Assembly (NCBI RefSeq): GCF_003048875.2
Contig: NZ_CP049264.1
Span: forward strand, 1,860,001 to 1,924,000
Direction of reading: 5' to 3'
DNA: 64,000 nt
DNA from: Campylobacter concisus
GTDB lineage: Bacteria > Campylobacterota > Campylobacteria > Campylobacterales > Campylobacteraceae
Each line of letters begins with the position of its first letter. Position 1 is the first letter of the stretch. The notes beneath the pieces are model-generated. The model did not search any database. It was not told the origin of the DNA and was given only the letters and a program-made list of their open reading frames with translations. This document shows positions 56,087-64,000 of the stretch, one piece after another. The position numbers and the translations under genes are program-made.

Positions 56087-56398
56087 TTACCATCCTCTTC
56101 TATGATGTATATAGTGATGCTCGTAGCTGTTTTCAGCACCACAGCCAGCCTTTAAAAGGCCACGCACTATACCGCCGCCGCCAAGCGCTTCTGGTCCTAA
56201 TGATCTATCCCAGCGATCCTCGCATTCATGTTTTTTAGCCTCTTTATAAGCTATCTCACAAAGAGCCAAGAAGATGCCAAGCGCAATCGATATTATAAAT
56301 TTATGAGTAGTGCTTAGTTTGGCATTATTGGCATTAGAAGGATCTGCCTCTTTTTTATTCTTAACTTTACTTGTTCTTTTTCTTCTTAGTTTGTCCAT
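56087..56398 (-). CDS. Small membrane protein with His-rich tail, unknown
   Basis: 103 residues: a basic N-terminus (MDKLRRKRTSKVKNKK), one membrane helix at about 32-50 (FIISIALGIFLALCEIAY), then a soluble part with two Cys and a C-terminal YEHHYIHHRRGW. The basic start predicts an inside N-terminus. No family recognised. Followed by recJ on the same strand, upstream by 51 nt. Confidence 0.72.
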   Translation of the reverse strand: MDKLRRKRTSKVKNKKEADPSNANNAKLSTTHKFIISIALGIFLALCEIAYKEAKKHECEDRWDRSLGPEALGGGGIVRGLLKAGCGAENSYEHHYIHHRRGW

Positions 56399-56449
56399 CT
56401 TTTTACTTTAATAAAAGAGTAAAAATTTAAAGCCATTTTCATCTCAAAT

Positions 56450-58024
56450 TTACAAAATTTCTCTTATGAGAAGCTGTGGCGTAACAAGCCCGCGGAACGA
56501 ATTTTTAGACACGCAAAAGATGATATCCACCATCTCACCCACTCTAACATGCCTTGTGAAGTTAAAAAATAGCGCCTCAAGCGTTTTGTTGTCTTTTTGC
56601 AAGATAAGTTTTAAGTGGTTTTGATCCCTGCCTATAAGCCTCTCGTTTTTAACGACGGCATTTTCTATCTTAAAGACTGGGCGTGGATTTTTCTGTCCGT
56701 ATGGCTCGTAAAATTCCAAAATTTCAAGCAACTCAAAGTCGATCTCGCTTGGCATTATGTCGCCAAGTAGCTCATCTGAGCTTTTGCACTCTTGCATATT
56801 TAGGCACGAGCAGCTTTTATTTATCGCCTCTTTAAATTTTTCCAAATTTTCAGGCGCAAGAGTTAGTCCTGCTGCACCTTTGTGACCGCCATAGCTTGTT
56901 AGCAGATCTTCGTGGCTTGCGATGAGTGATAAGATATCAAGCTTGCCAACGCTTCTAGCACTGCCTTTTGCGCGGCCTTTATCGATGCTAAAGACGATAG
57001 CTGGCTTTGCAAAGTGCTTTGCCAGGCGGCTGGCCACGATGCCTATCACGCCCTCATGCCACTGCTCGCCCCAGGTAATGATAACCTCATCGTCCTCTTT
57101 TACGTCCTTTAGTGAGCACTCAAAGAGTTGGCGCTCCTCCTCTTTTCTGGAGTTGTTAAATTCAATGATCGTATCAAGGCAGTCGTAGGCCTCTTCGATG
57201 CTCTTTGCACGCAAGAAGTTAAATGAATTCATCGCATCGTCCATGCGTCCGGCTGAATTTATAAGAGGCGCTATAAGAAAGCTGATATCATCACACTCAA
57301 ATTTATCCTTGCCGTAAAACTCTTTTATGACGCAAAATGCCGAGCGTTTCGAGGCATTTAACTTGCAAATACCCATGCGAACAAGCATCCTGTTCATATC
57401 TCTTAGCTCCATCATATCAGCTATTATCGCGATGGCTAAAAGCTCTAAAAACTTGCTCATATCGTAGTTTAGCTTGCAAACATCCTTTAGCGCTCCAACC
57501 AAATACCAAGCCACTTCAGCACCGCAAATTTCGATATTTGGGAAGTTGCAGTCCTCTTGTTTTGGATTGATGATAGCGTAGGCTTCTGGTAAAATGGCTG
57601 GTGGCATGTGGTGATCTGTGATGATGAGATCTATGCCTTTTTCTTTGCAGATGCTAGCTGCTTCATTTGCTGATATGCCGTTATCGACGGTGATTATTAG
57701 ACTCACATCGTTTGCAAGCTCGTCGATGATCTCAGGGTTTAAGCCATATCCGTCCTTAAAGCGATTTGGGATCTTTACTAGGTAGTTTTTTACACCAAGA
57801 TCATCAAAAAACTCGGCTAAAATCACACTTGAAACCACGCCATCAACGTCATAATCGCCAACAATAGCGATATGCTCGTTTCTCTCGATCGCCTCTTTGA
57901 TGCGATTAGCGCCTTTGTAGATATCTTTTAGGGCGCTTGGCGTTGGAATTTCACTAAGTTTTTTGTGTATGTCGTTACAAAATCTACGTGCTAGTAAATT
58001 CCTAATATCCTCTTTAGTTAACAT
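56450..58024 (-). CDS. recJ: Single-strand DNA exonuclease RecJ
   Basis: 524 residues from the ATG at 58024 (MLTKEDIRNLL), which fits the family start; an in-frame TTG at 58057 is also possible. DHH phosphoesterase motifs: GDYDVDGVVS (near 55), TDHHMPP (about 135, the DHH), and the GGHKGAAGLTL of the DHHA1 domain (about 375). 5'-3' exonuclease in mismatch and recombination repair. Confidence 0.95.
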   Translation of the reverse strand: MLTKEDIRNLLARRFCNDIHKKLSEIPTPSALKDIYKGANRIKEAIERNEHIAIVGDYDVDGVVSSVILAEFFDDLGVKNYLVKIPNRFKDGYGLNPEIIDELANDVSLIITVDNGISANEAASICKEKGIDLIITDHHMPPAILPEAYAIINPKQEDCNFPNIEICGAEVAWYLVGALKDVCKLNYDMSKFLELLAIAIIADMMELRDMNRMLVRMGICKLNASKRSAFCVIKEFYGKDKFECDDISFLIAPLINSAGRMDDAMNSFNFLRAKSIEEAYDCLDTIIEFNNSRKEEERQLFECSLKDVKEDDEVIITWGEQWHEGVIGIVASRLAKHFAKPAIVFSIDKGRAKGSARSVGKLDILSLIASHEDLLTSYGGHKGAAGLTLAPENLEKFKEAINKSCSCLNMQECKSSDELLGDIMPSEIDFELLEILEFYEPYGQKNPRPVFKIENAVVKNERLIGRDQNHLKLILQKDNKTLEALFFNFTRHVRVGEMVDIIFCVSKNSFRGLVTPQLLIREIL

Positions 58025-58315
58025 AGCTTTGGCAAGGACTTTTTGACGCCCTGCCAACTTTGACTAATGCTATTTGCTCACTTAAATTTACGCCCAAACT
58101 GCCAAAATTTTGGCAACAAAAATGCTTTTTTTTCATCGTAATCTTTCGTCTTTATTTTGAATGCTTTGATTATATCTTTTTGAAATTTAATTTCTTATAA
58201 TTTTCATTGAAAGTAAGATTTTTAGGGCAAAAAACTTTTGTTAAATTGATACTCTTTATAAATTAGCCATTGTAAATTTGAAGTAAAAAATGAGGGAAAT
58301 TTTAAGTAAAAATAA

Positions 58316-58331
58316 GGGGTCATAAGACCCC
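58316..58331 (-). terminator. Terminator of the copy-3 barrel gene
   Basis: On the minus strand GGGGTC-TTAT-GACCCC followed by TTATTTTTAC, 6 nt after the gene stop. Confidence 0.85.
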
Positions 58332-58336
58332 AAAAA

Positions 58337-58939
58337 TTAAAATTTATATGTATAGCCTAGGTAAGCGCCGATATCTGTTGATTTAAGATTTTTAATTTCA
58401 TCTGTGTCATACCAAGATCTATCAGCTTTTACACCAAACTCAAGTGCATTGTGTTCATCAAAACTATACTCAGCACCAAGTCTTGCACCAAATAACCATC
58501 CAGCTTGTGTAAGGTCATAAGTAGCTCTTACAGTAGATGATCTAGCTTCTAAATTTAGGTCAATAATTGAGATACCTGTATAAAGACCAGCAATTAGTTT
58601 AAAGTTGTCTGTTATTGCTGGGGTATAATCACCACCTACTACAAGTTTATGATTAGTCCATTTTGCATCTATTGTGCCACTAACACCATTAACTGAACCT
58701 TTATTGCTCTTCTTGCCCTCTGTATGATAGAAGTATCCACCATAAACTCTAGCTACTCCAAAGTCATAACCGCCTTTGATACCAATATTAGGTCTGCTAT
58801 CCTTTGCGCTACCAGTATCATCTGTTAGCTTTGAGCTAAAATCATAGCCGCCCTCAACTCCGACAAATCCACCTTGTGCTAAAGCAAATGAGCCAGCAAG
58901 TGAAAGTGCCAAAACACTTTTTAAAACGCAATTTTTCAT
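58337..58939 (-). CDS. Outer-membrane beta-barrel protein (OMP_b-brl type), copy 3
   Basis: 200 residues with signal peptide (MKNCVLKSVLALSLAGSFALA-Q). GFVGVEGGYDFSSK, IKGGYDFGVARVYGGYFYH, DAKWTNHKLVVGGDYTPAIT, LEFGVKADRSWY and the final YLGYTYKF are shared with the other two copies. AAAGGAG before the ATG; own terminator. Confidence 0.9.
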   Translation of the reverse strand: MKNCVLKSVLALSLAGSFALAQGGFVGVEGGYDFSSKLTDDTGSAKDSRPNIGIKGGYDFGVARVYGGYFYHTEGKKSNKGSVNGVSGTIDAKWTNHKLVVGGDYTPAITDNFKLIAGLYTGISIIDLNLEARSSTVRATYDLTQAGWLFGARLGAEYSFDEHNALEFGVKADRSWYDTDEIKNLKSTDIGAYLGYTYKF

Positions 58940-59071
58940 TTTTTCTCCTTTATAAATGATTGCGTAAGCATTGTATGTTTAGCAAGATTAAAAAATACTT
59001 AAATGATTTAAATTTTATCAATAATACGTTTACTTTTATTTTTAATATAAATTTTGAGAGTAATTTAAAGA

Positions 59072-59099
59072 AAATTTGGCAAGAAAACTTGCCAAATTT
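59072..59099 (-). terminator. pyrG terminator
   Basis: 12-bp stem AAATTTGGCAAG/CTTGCCAAATTT with loop of four, followed on the minus strand by TCTTTAAAT, just below the pyrG stop. Confidence 0.82.
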
Positions 59100-59100
59100 A

Positions 59101-60744
<1,644 letters not shown>

Positions 60745-60772
60745 TTAACTTTAGTTATTTTTTAATCTGCCG

Positions 60773-60778
60773 ATTATA
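60773..60778 (-). promoter_or_regulatory. -10 element for pyrG
   Basis: GGTATAATC on the minus strand, 38 nt above the pyrG ATG. Confidence 0.6.
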
Positions 60779-60844
60779 CCCCTTAAATATTTAGTAAGGC
60801 ATTAATCTTGCAATTTTTAAAAATTATTCTTTAAGTTTTTTTGT

Positions 60845-60850
60845 TATAGA
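60845..60850 (+). promoter_or_regulatory. Possible -10 for the cyd operon
   Basis: GTTATAGAC after a T8 run, 11 nt above the DUF4492 ATG; the implied leader is very short, so transcription may begin close to or at the start codon. Confidence 0.35.
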
Positions 60851-60860
60851 CTTCGGCATC

Positions 60861-61076
60861 ATGATTAAAAACTGCTTAAAAAACATTGCCTCTTTATATA
60901 TAGACGGCTTTAAAAATATGAAAATAGGCAAGAAACTATGGCTTCTCATAGCGATAAAGCTTATCATTATGTTTGGAATTTTAAAGGTCTTCATCTTTGA
61001 CGAGACCCTTAATACCAAATTTCAAACCGACGAAGAAAAAAGCGAATTTGTAATTCGTAATTTAATAAAGGAATAA
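60861..61076 (+). CDS. DUF4492 small membrane protein
   Basis: 71 residues with one membrane helix (LWLLIAIKLIIMFGILKVF, about 27-45) and LYIDGFKNMKIGKKLW before it, the DUF4492 pattern. Members stand before cydA in epsilonproteobacteria and Bacteroidetes and are thought to belong to the cytochrome bd complex or its assembly. No good ribosome-binding site is seen. cydA follows after 1 nt. Confidence 0.88.
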   Translation: MIKNCLKNIASLYIDGFKNMKIGKKLWLLIAIKLIIMFGILKVFIFDETLNTKFQTDEEKSEFVIRNLIKE

Positions 61077-61077
61077 A

Positions 61078-62613
61078 ATGTCTGAGATGGATTTTGTTGA
61101 TTGGTCTAGGGCTCAGTTTGCGCTGACTGCCATTTACCACTTTTTGTTTGTCCCGCTTACGTTGGGGCTAAGTTTTATCATCGCCATTATGGAGACGATA
61201 TATGTCAAAACTGGCGATAAGGCCTGGCTTGAGATAACGAAATTTTGGCTAAAGCTCTTTGGTATAAATTTCGCTATCGGCGTTGCTACTGGCATCATCA
61301 TGGAGTTTGAGTTTGGTACAAACTGGGCGAATTATAGCTGGTTTGTAGGTGATATATTTGGCGCTCCGCTTGCGATAGAAGGCTTGCTAGCATTTTTCAT
61401 GGAGAGTACATTTTTTGCCATTATGTTTTTTGGCTGGGATAAAGTCAGTAAGAAATTTCACCTGCTTTCAACTTGGCTTGTTGCGATCGGTTCAAATTTA
61501 AGTGCACTTTGGATCTTGATCGCAAATGGCTGGATGCAGTATCCAATAGGCATGAAATTTAACCCAGATACAGCTAGAATGGAGATGCAAAATTTCTTCG
61601 AAGTCGCACTAAATCCACTTGGCATAACTAAATTTTTACACACAGTAACTAGCGGCTACACTATCTCGGCTCTTTTTGTGATAGGAATTTCTGCTTGGTT
61701 TTTGATCCAAAAACGCCACATCTTGCTTGCTAAAAAAAGCATCGTCGTTGCTAGTGCATTTGGCCTTATCACTTCGGCATTTTTGCTACTTAGTGGCGAT
61801 GAGAGCGCATATCTTGCGGCTCAAAAGCAGCCTATGAAACTTGCAGCCATGGAGGGACTTTACAAGGGCGAGAAAAACGCTGGCCTAGTTGCTGCTGGCA
61901 TTTTAAACCCAGCTAAAAAGCTTGGCGATGAGAGCGATGCCTTTTTACTTGAGATAAAGGTACCTTACGCACTTGGCATCATGGCAAACAGAGAGCTTGA
62001 CTCATTTACACCAGGCATAAACGACCTACTTTATGGCAATAGCGAGCACAATCTAATAAGCGTTGAAGAGAAGATGGCAAAAGGCAAAGTCGCTATCGAA
62101 GCTCTTAAAAACTACAAAGAGGCTAAAAAAGCAAATGACGAGAGCTTGATGAAAAGCTCACTTTCAAATTTAGAGAGCAACCTAAATTTCTTAGGATATG
62201 GCTATCTTAAGGACGCAAAAGATGCTGTGCCGCCAGTTGCACTTACATTTTATAGCTTCCACATCATGGTCGCACTTGGCACTTACTTCATAGCTCTTTT
62301 TGTTATCACTCTTTATCTAAATCTCTCAAGAAAATATAAATTTGAAAACATAAGAGCATTTTTGTGGATCTGCCTCTTTACCATACCGCTTGGCTACATC
62401 GCAGCTGAGGCTGGCTGGATAGTAGCAGAGGTCGGCCGTCAGCCATGGGCAATACAAGATCTCATGACCGTCGGCGTCGGAGCTACAAATTTATCTGACT
62501 CAAATGTCAAAATTTCATTTATATTATTTGCTGTTTTATTTACGGTCTTGCTAATTGCCGAGATCAAGATCATGCTTAAGCAAATAAAGATAGGATTTAA
62601 CGATCATGCATAG
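61078..62613 (+). CDS. cydA: Cytochrome bd oxidase subunit I
   Basis: 511 residues. Heme-b595/d and b558 ligands: His near residue 20 (YHFLFVPLTLG), His in SFHIMVALG, Met in the same region, and the EWVVAEVGRQPW-type motif (here AGWIVAEVGRQPW) near 445. About nine membrane helices, with a periplasmic Q-loop (about 240-320) of short type. High-affinity quinol oxidase, used at low oxygen. Confidence 0.97.
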   Translation: MSEMDFVDWSRAQFALTAIYHFLFVPLTLGLSFIIAIMETIYVKTGDKAWLEITKFWLKLFGINFAIGVATGIIMEFEFGTNWANYSWFVGDIFGAPLAIEGLLAFFMESTFFAIMFFGWDKVSKKFHLLSTWLVAIGSNLSALWILIANGWMQYPIGMKFNPDTARMEMQNFFEVALNPLGITKFLHTVTSGYTISALFVIGISAWFLIQKRHILLAKKSIVVASAFGLITSAFLLLSGDESAYLAAQKQPMKLAAMEGLYKGEKNAGLVAAGILNPAKKLGDESDAFLLEIKVPYALGIMANRELDSFTPGINDLLYGNSEHNLISVEEKMAKGKVAIEALKNYKEAKKANDESLMKSSLSNLESNLNFLGYGYLKDAKDAVPPVALTFYSFHIMVALGTYFIALFVITLYLNLSRKYKFENIRAFLWICLFTIPLGYIAAEAGWIVAEVGRQPWAIQDLMTVGVGATNLSDSNVKISFILFAVLFTVLLIAEIKIMLKQIKIGFNDHA

Positions 62614-63730
62614 TTTAAGCTTAGAAAATTTACAAATTTATTGGTGGTTTATAGTTAGCCTTCTTGGCGGACTTTTGGTATTTATGATGTTTGTTCAAGG
62701 CGGTCAAACGCTCATCTTTAGCCTTGGCAAGGACGAGCTTAAAAAAGATATGCTCATAAATTCTATCGGTAGAAAATGGGAGCTTACATTTACGACGCTT
62801 GTTATGTTTGGTGGCGCGTGCTTTGCGGCGTTCCCGCTATTTTACGCTACTAGTTTTGGTGGCGCTTACTGGGTTTGGCTGGCTATTTTATTTTGCTTTA
62901 TCATCCAAGCTGTAAGCTACGAGTACCGCAAAAAGCCTGATAACTTCTTAGGCGCTAGGACTTATGAAATTTTCCTTTTCATAAATGGCTCGCTTGGTGT
63001 TATCCTTATTGGTATGGCGGTTAGTACATTCTTTAGCGGTAGTGACTTTGTGCTAAATGAGCACAACTTTGTCGAGTGGAAAACTCCATTTCGTGGTCTT
63101 GAAGCTTTATCAAATCCTTACTTGTACTTGCTTGGCATAGCGATGTTTTTCTTATCTCGCATAGGCGGCTGCTTATATCTTATGAACAACATCGCTGATG
63201 GCGAATTTATACAAAACGCTAGAAAACAGCTACTTGTTAATACCGTGCTATTCTTGCCATTTTTCCTAGGATTTCTTGCGTGGATACTTACAAAAGATGG
63301 CTTTGCATACGACGCAAACGGCGTAGTTAGCCTTGTTGCTTACAAATACGCTATAAATTTGATCGAGATGCCTATCGCTGGCGTGTTGCTACTTGTTGGC
63401 GTGCTTTTGGTGCTTGTTGGAATTTTCCAAGGAGCATTTACAAAAAGCATCCGTGGAATTTTTGCTTACGGCGTTGGCGTTACGCTAGCTGTGACCGCAC
63501 TATTTTTGATAACAGGACTAAATGGCACAGCATTTTATCCGTCATTTAGCGATCTTTCTAGCTCGCTAACTATCAAAAATGCAAGCTCAAGCCACTACAC
63601 ACTTGGCGTCATGGCCTATGTTAGCTTGCTAGTGCCTTTCGTGCTTGCTTATATCGTCGTAGTTTGGAGAGCGATAGATAGCAAGAAGATCACACAAGAT
63701 GAGATCAAAAACGATCATCACGCATACTAA
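62606..63730 (+). CDS. cydB: Cytochrome bd oxidase subunit II
   Basis: 374 residues with eight to nine membrane helices; N-terminal IYWWFIVSLLGGLLVFMMFVQGGQ pattern (abridged) and the GRKWELTFTTLVMFGGACFAAFP segment are family marks. Its start overlaps cydA by 8 nt. Confidence 0.96.
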   Translation: MHSLSLENLQIYWWFIVSLLGGLLVFMMFVQGGQTLIFSLGKDELKKDMLINSIGRKWELTFTTLVMFGGACFAAFPLFYATSFGGAYWVWLAILFCFIIQAVSYEYRKKPDNFLGARTYEIFLFINGSLGVILIGMAVSTFFSGSDFVLNEHNFVEWKTPFRGLEALSNPYLYLLGIAMFFLSRIGGCLYLMNNIADGEFIQNARKQLLVNTVLFLPFFLGFLAWILTKDGFAYDANGVVSLVAYKYAINLIEMPIAGVLLLVGVLLVLVGIFQGAFTKSIRGIFAYGVGVTLAVTALFLITGLNGTAFYPSFSDLSSSLTIKNASSSHYTLGVMAYVSLLVPFVLAYIVVVWRAIDSKKITQDEIKNDHHAY

Positions 63731-63739
63731 GGATAAAAG

Positions 63740-63841
63740 ATGTTAGAAGCAGGAATTTTTTTGATACTTTGGCCAGTAACGCTATTTATTAGCTACAAAT
63801 TTGTTCTCTTTTCTCTTAAGAAATTTGACGCAAATAACTAA
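63740..63841 (+). CDS. CydX-like 33-residue membrane peptide
   Basis: ATG at 63740, GGATAAAAG just upstream, 9 nt after the cydB stop, closed by TAA and a terminator. One membrane helix (IFLILWPVTLFISYKFVLFSL) with a short charged C-terminus (KKFDANN). Length, position after cydB and topology match CydX/CydS subunits, which stabilise bd oxidase, but sequence likeness to E. coli CydX is not obvious. Confidence 0.78.
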   Translation: MLEAGIFLILWPVTLFISYKFVLFSLKKFDANN

Positions 63842-63869
63842 AATTTAGGGGCGTTTCGCTCCTAAATTT
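63841..63869 (+). terminator. cyd operon terminator
   Basis: Stem AAATTTAGG-GCG/CGC-CCTAAATTT with one mismatch and loop TTT directly after the CydX-like stop; only a weak T-run follows. Confidence 0.65.
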
Positions 63870-63962
63870 ACTCTCTATATACTTTAAACAAAAATTTTAT
63901 ATTTATTTTTACCATTTAAGCCATACTTTACCTAAGTGTTATTTCTGCGTTAGTTTTGTGGA

Positions 63963-63998
63963 GTAAGATATCATTAAATTTCTACAAAAGGAGCGAAA
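63963..63998 (+). promoter_or_regulatory. Promoter and ribosome-binding site of a gene beyond the window
   Basis: TAAGAT (63964-63969) is a possible -10 and AAAAGGAG (63986-63993) a strong Shine-Dalgarno; the window ends in AT at 63999-64000, so the next gene probably starts there. Confidence 0.5.
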
Positions 63999-64000
63999 AT

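Noticed and set aside
56033-56152. Plus-strand open frame with reasonable codons at the end of the 55658-56086 gap
   Set aside because: No start signal before it, stops upstream, and it overlaps the tail of the opposite gene.
58127-58134. T8 run upstream of recJ as a phase-variable tract
   Set aside because: Poly-T/A of this length is frequent in such AT-rich DNA, and there is no gene or promoter placed to use it.

Overview
The window reads as chromosomal DNA of an AT-rich epsilonproteobacterium (Campylobacterota), most like Campylobacter and probably a C. concisus/C. curvus-type species. The reasons are the very A/T-biased third codon positions, the T-rich promoters with a TATAAT-like -10 and no clear -35, the ribosomal operon without rpmD, the DUF4492-cydA-cydB order, short overlapping operons, and protein sequences that resemble Campylobacter orthologues from memory. 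The genus is inferred; no search was run. All functions are calls from motifs and remembered families.

Layout. 1-3950 (minus): one tightly packed operon with a NifU-C protein, an unknown protein, murE, a lipoprotein, panD, ybaB and a periplasmic protein cut by the window edge. 4087-7129 (minus): an operon that begins with a small protein resembling the catalytic domain of [FeFe] hydrogenases, followed by the permease, ATPase and binding protein of an SsuABC/TauABC-type ABC importer. 7233-8276: an orphan gene under a sigma28-like promoter. 8277-9113: a gene-poor stretch. 9114-23232 (minus): the complete S10-spc-alpha ribosomal supercluster (rpsJ to rplQ, with secY, map, infA and rpoA). 23371-28478: a small membrane ORF, a cysteine-containing secreted protein with a C9/G9 tract upstream, an ATPase, a DUF3298-like protein, rnhB and a DUF4153 membrane protein. 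28571-31546 (minus): frr, polysaccharide deacetylase, secG, stand-alone thiD2-like, BAX-inhibitor-1 family. 31680-36553 (plus): beta-carbonic anhydrase, MscS channel, a tiny acidic Tyr-rich protein and two membrane diguanylate cyclases. 36579-39411 (minus): TRAP transporter. 39881-46574: sodB, PatB-type C-S lyase, DIP1984-family protein, transsulfuration enzyme, thiol peroxidase with an odd Cys-Gly tail, NERD helicase. 47098-47863: five tRNAs (Ser, Cys, Leu, Gly, Ala) with an entericidin-like lipoprotein among them. 47966-52947 (plus): kinase-like protein, PepSY membrane protein, nrdB, lipoprotein, nitrilase-family hydrolase, pcm. 52966-58939: three paralogous outer-membrane beta-barrel genes interspersed with small secreted or unknown proteins, plus recJ. 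59101-60735: pyrG. 60861-63841 (plus): DUF4492 protein, cydA, cydB and a 33-codon CydX-like membrane peptide.

Most of the window is housekeeping and ordinary. The parts most worth a second look are the stand-alone H-cluster-domain-like protein leading an ABC importer operon (6518-7129), the sigma28-driven orphan (7233-8276), the C9/G9 tract (24223-24231), several unlisted small proteins (23371, 34212, 47246, 63740), the Cys-Gly tail of thiol peroxidase, and the hairpin-bearing spacer inside the spc operon. I found no CRISPR array, insertion sequence, prophage or rRNA operon.
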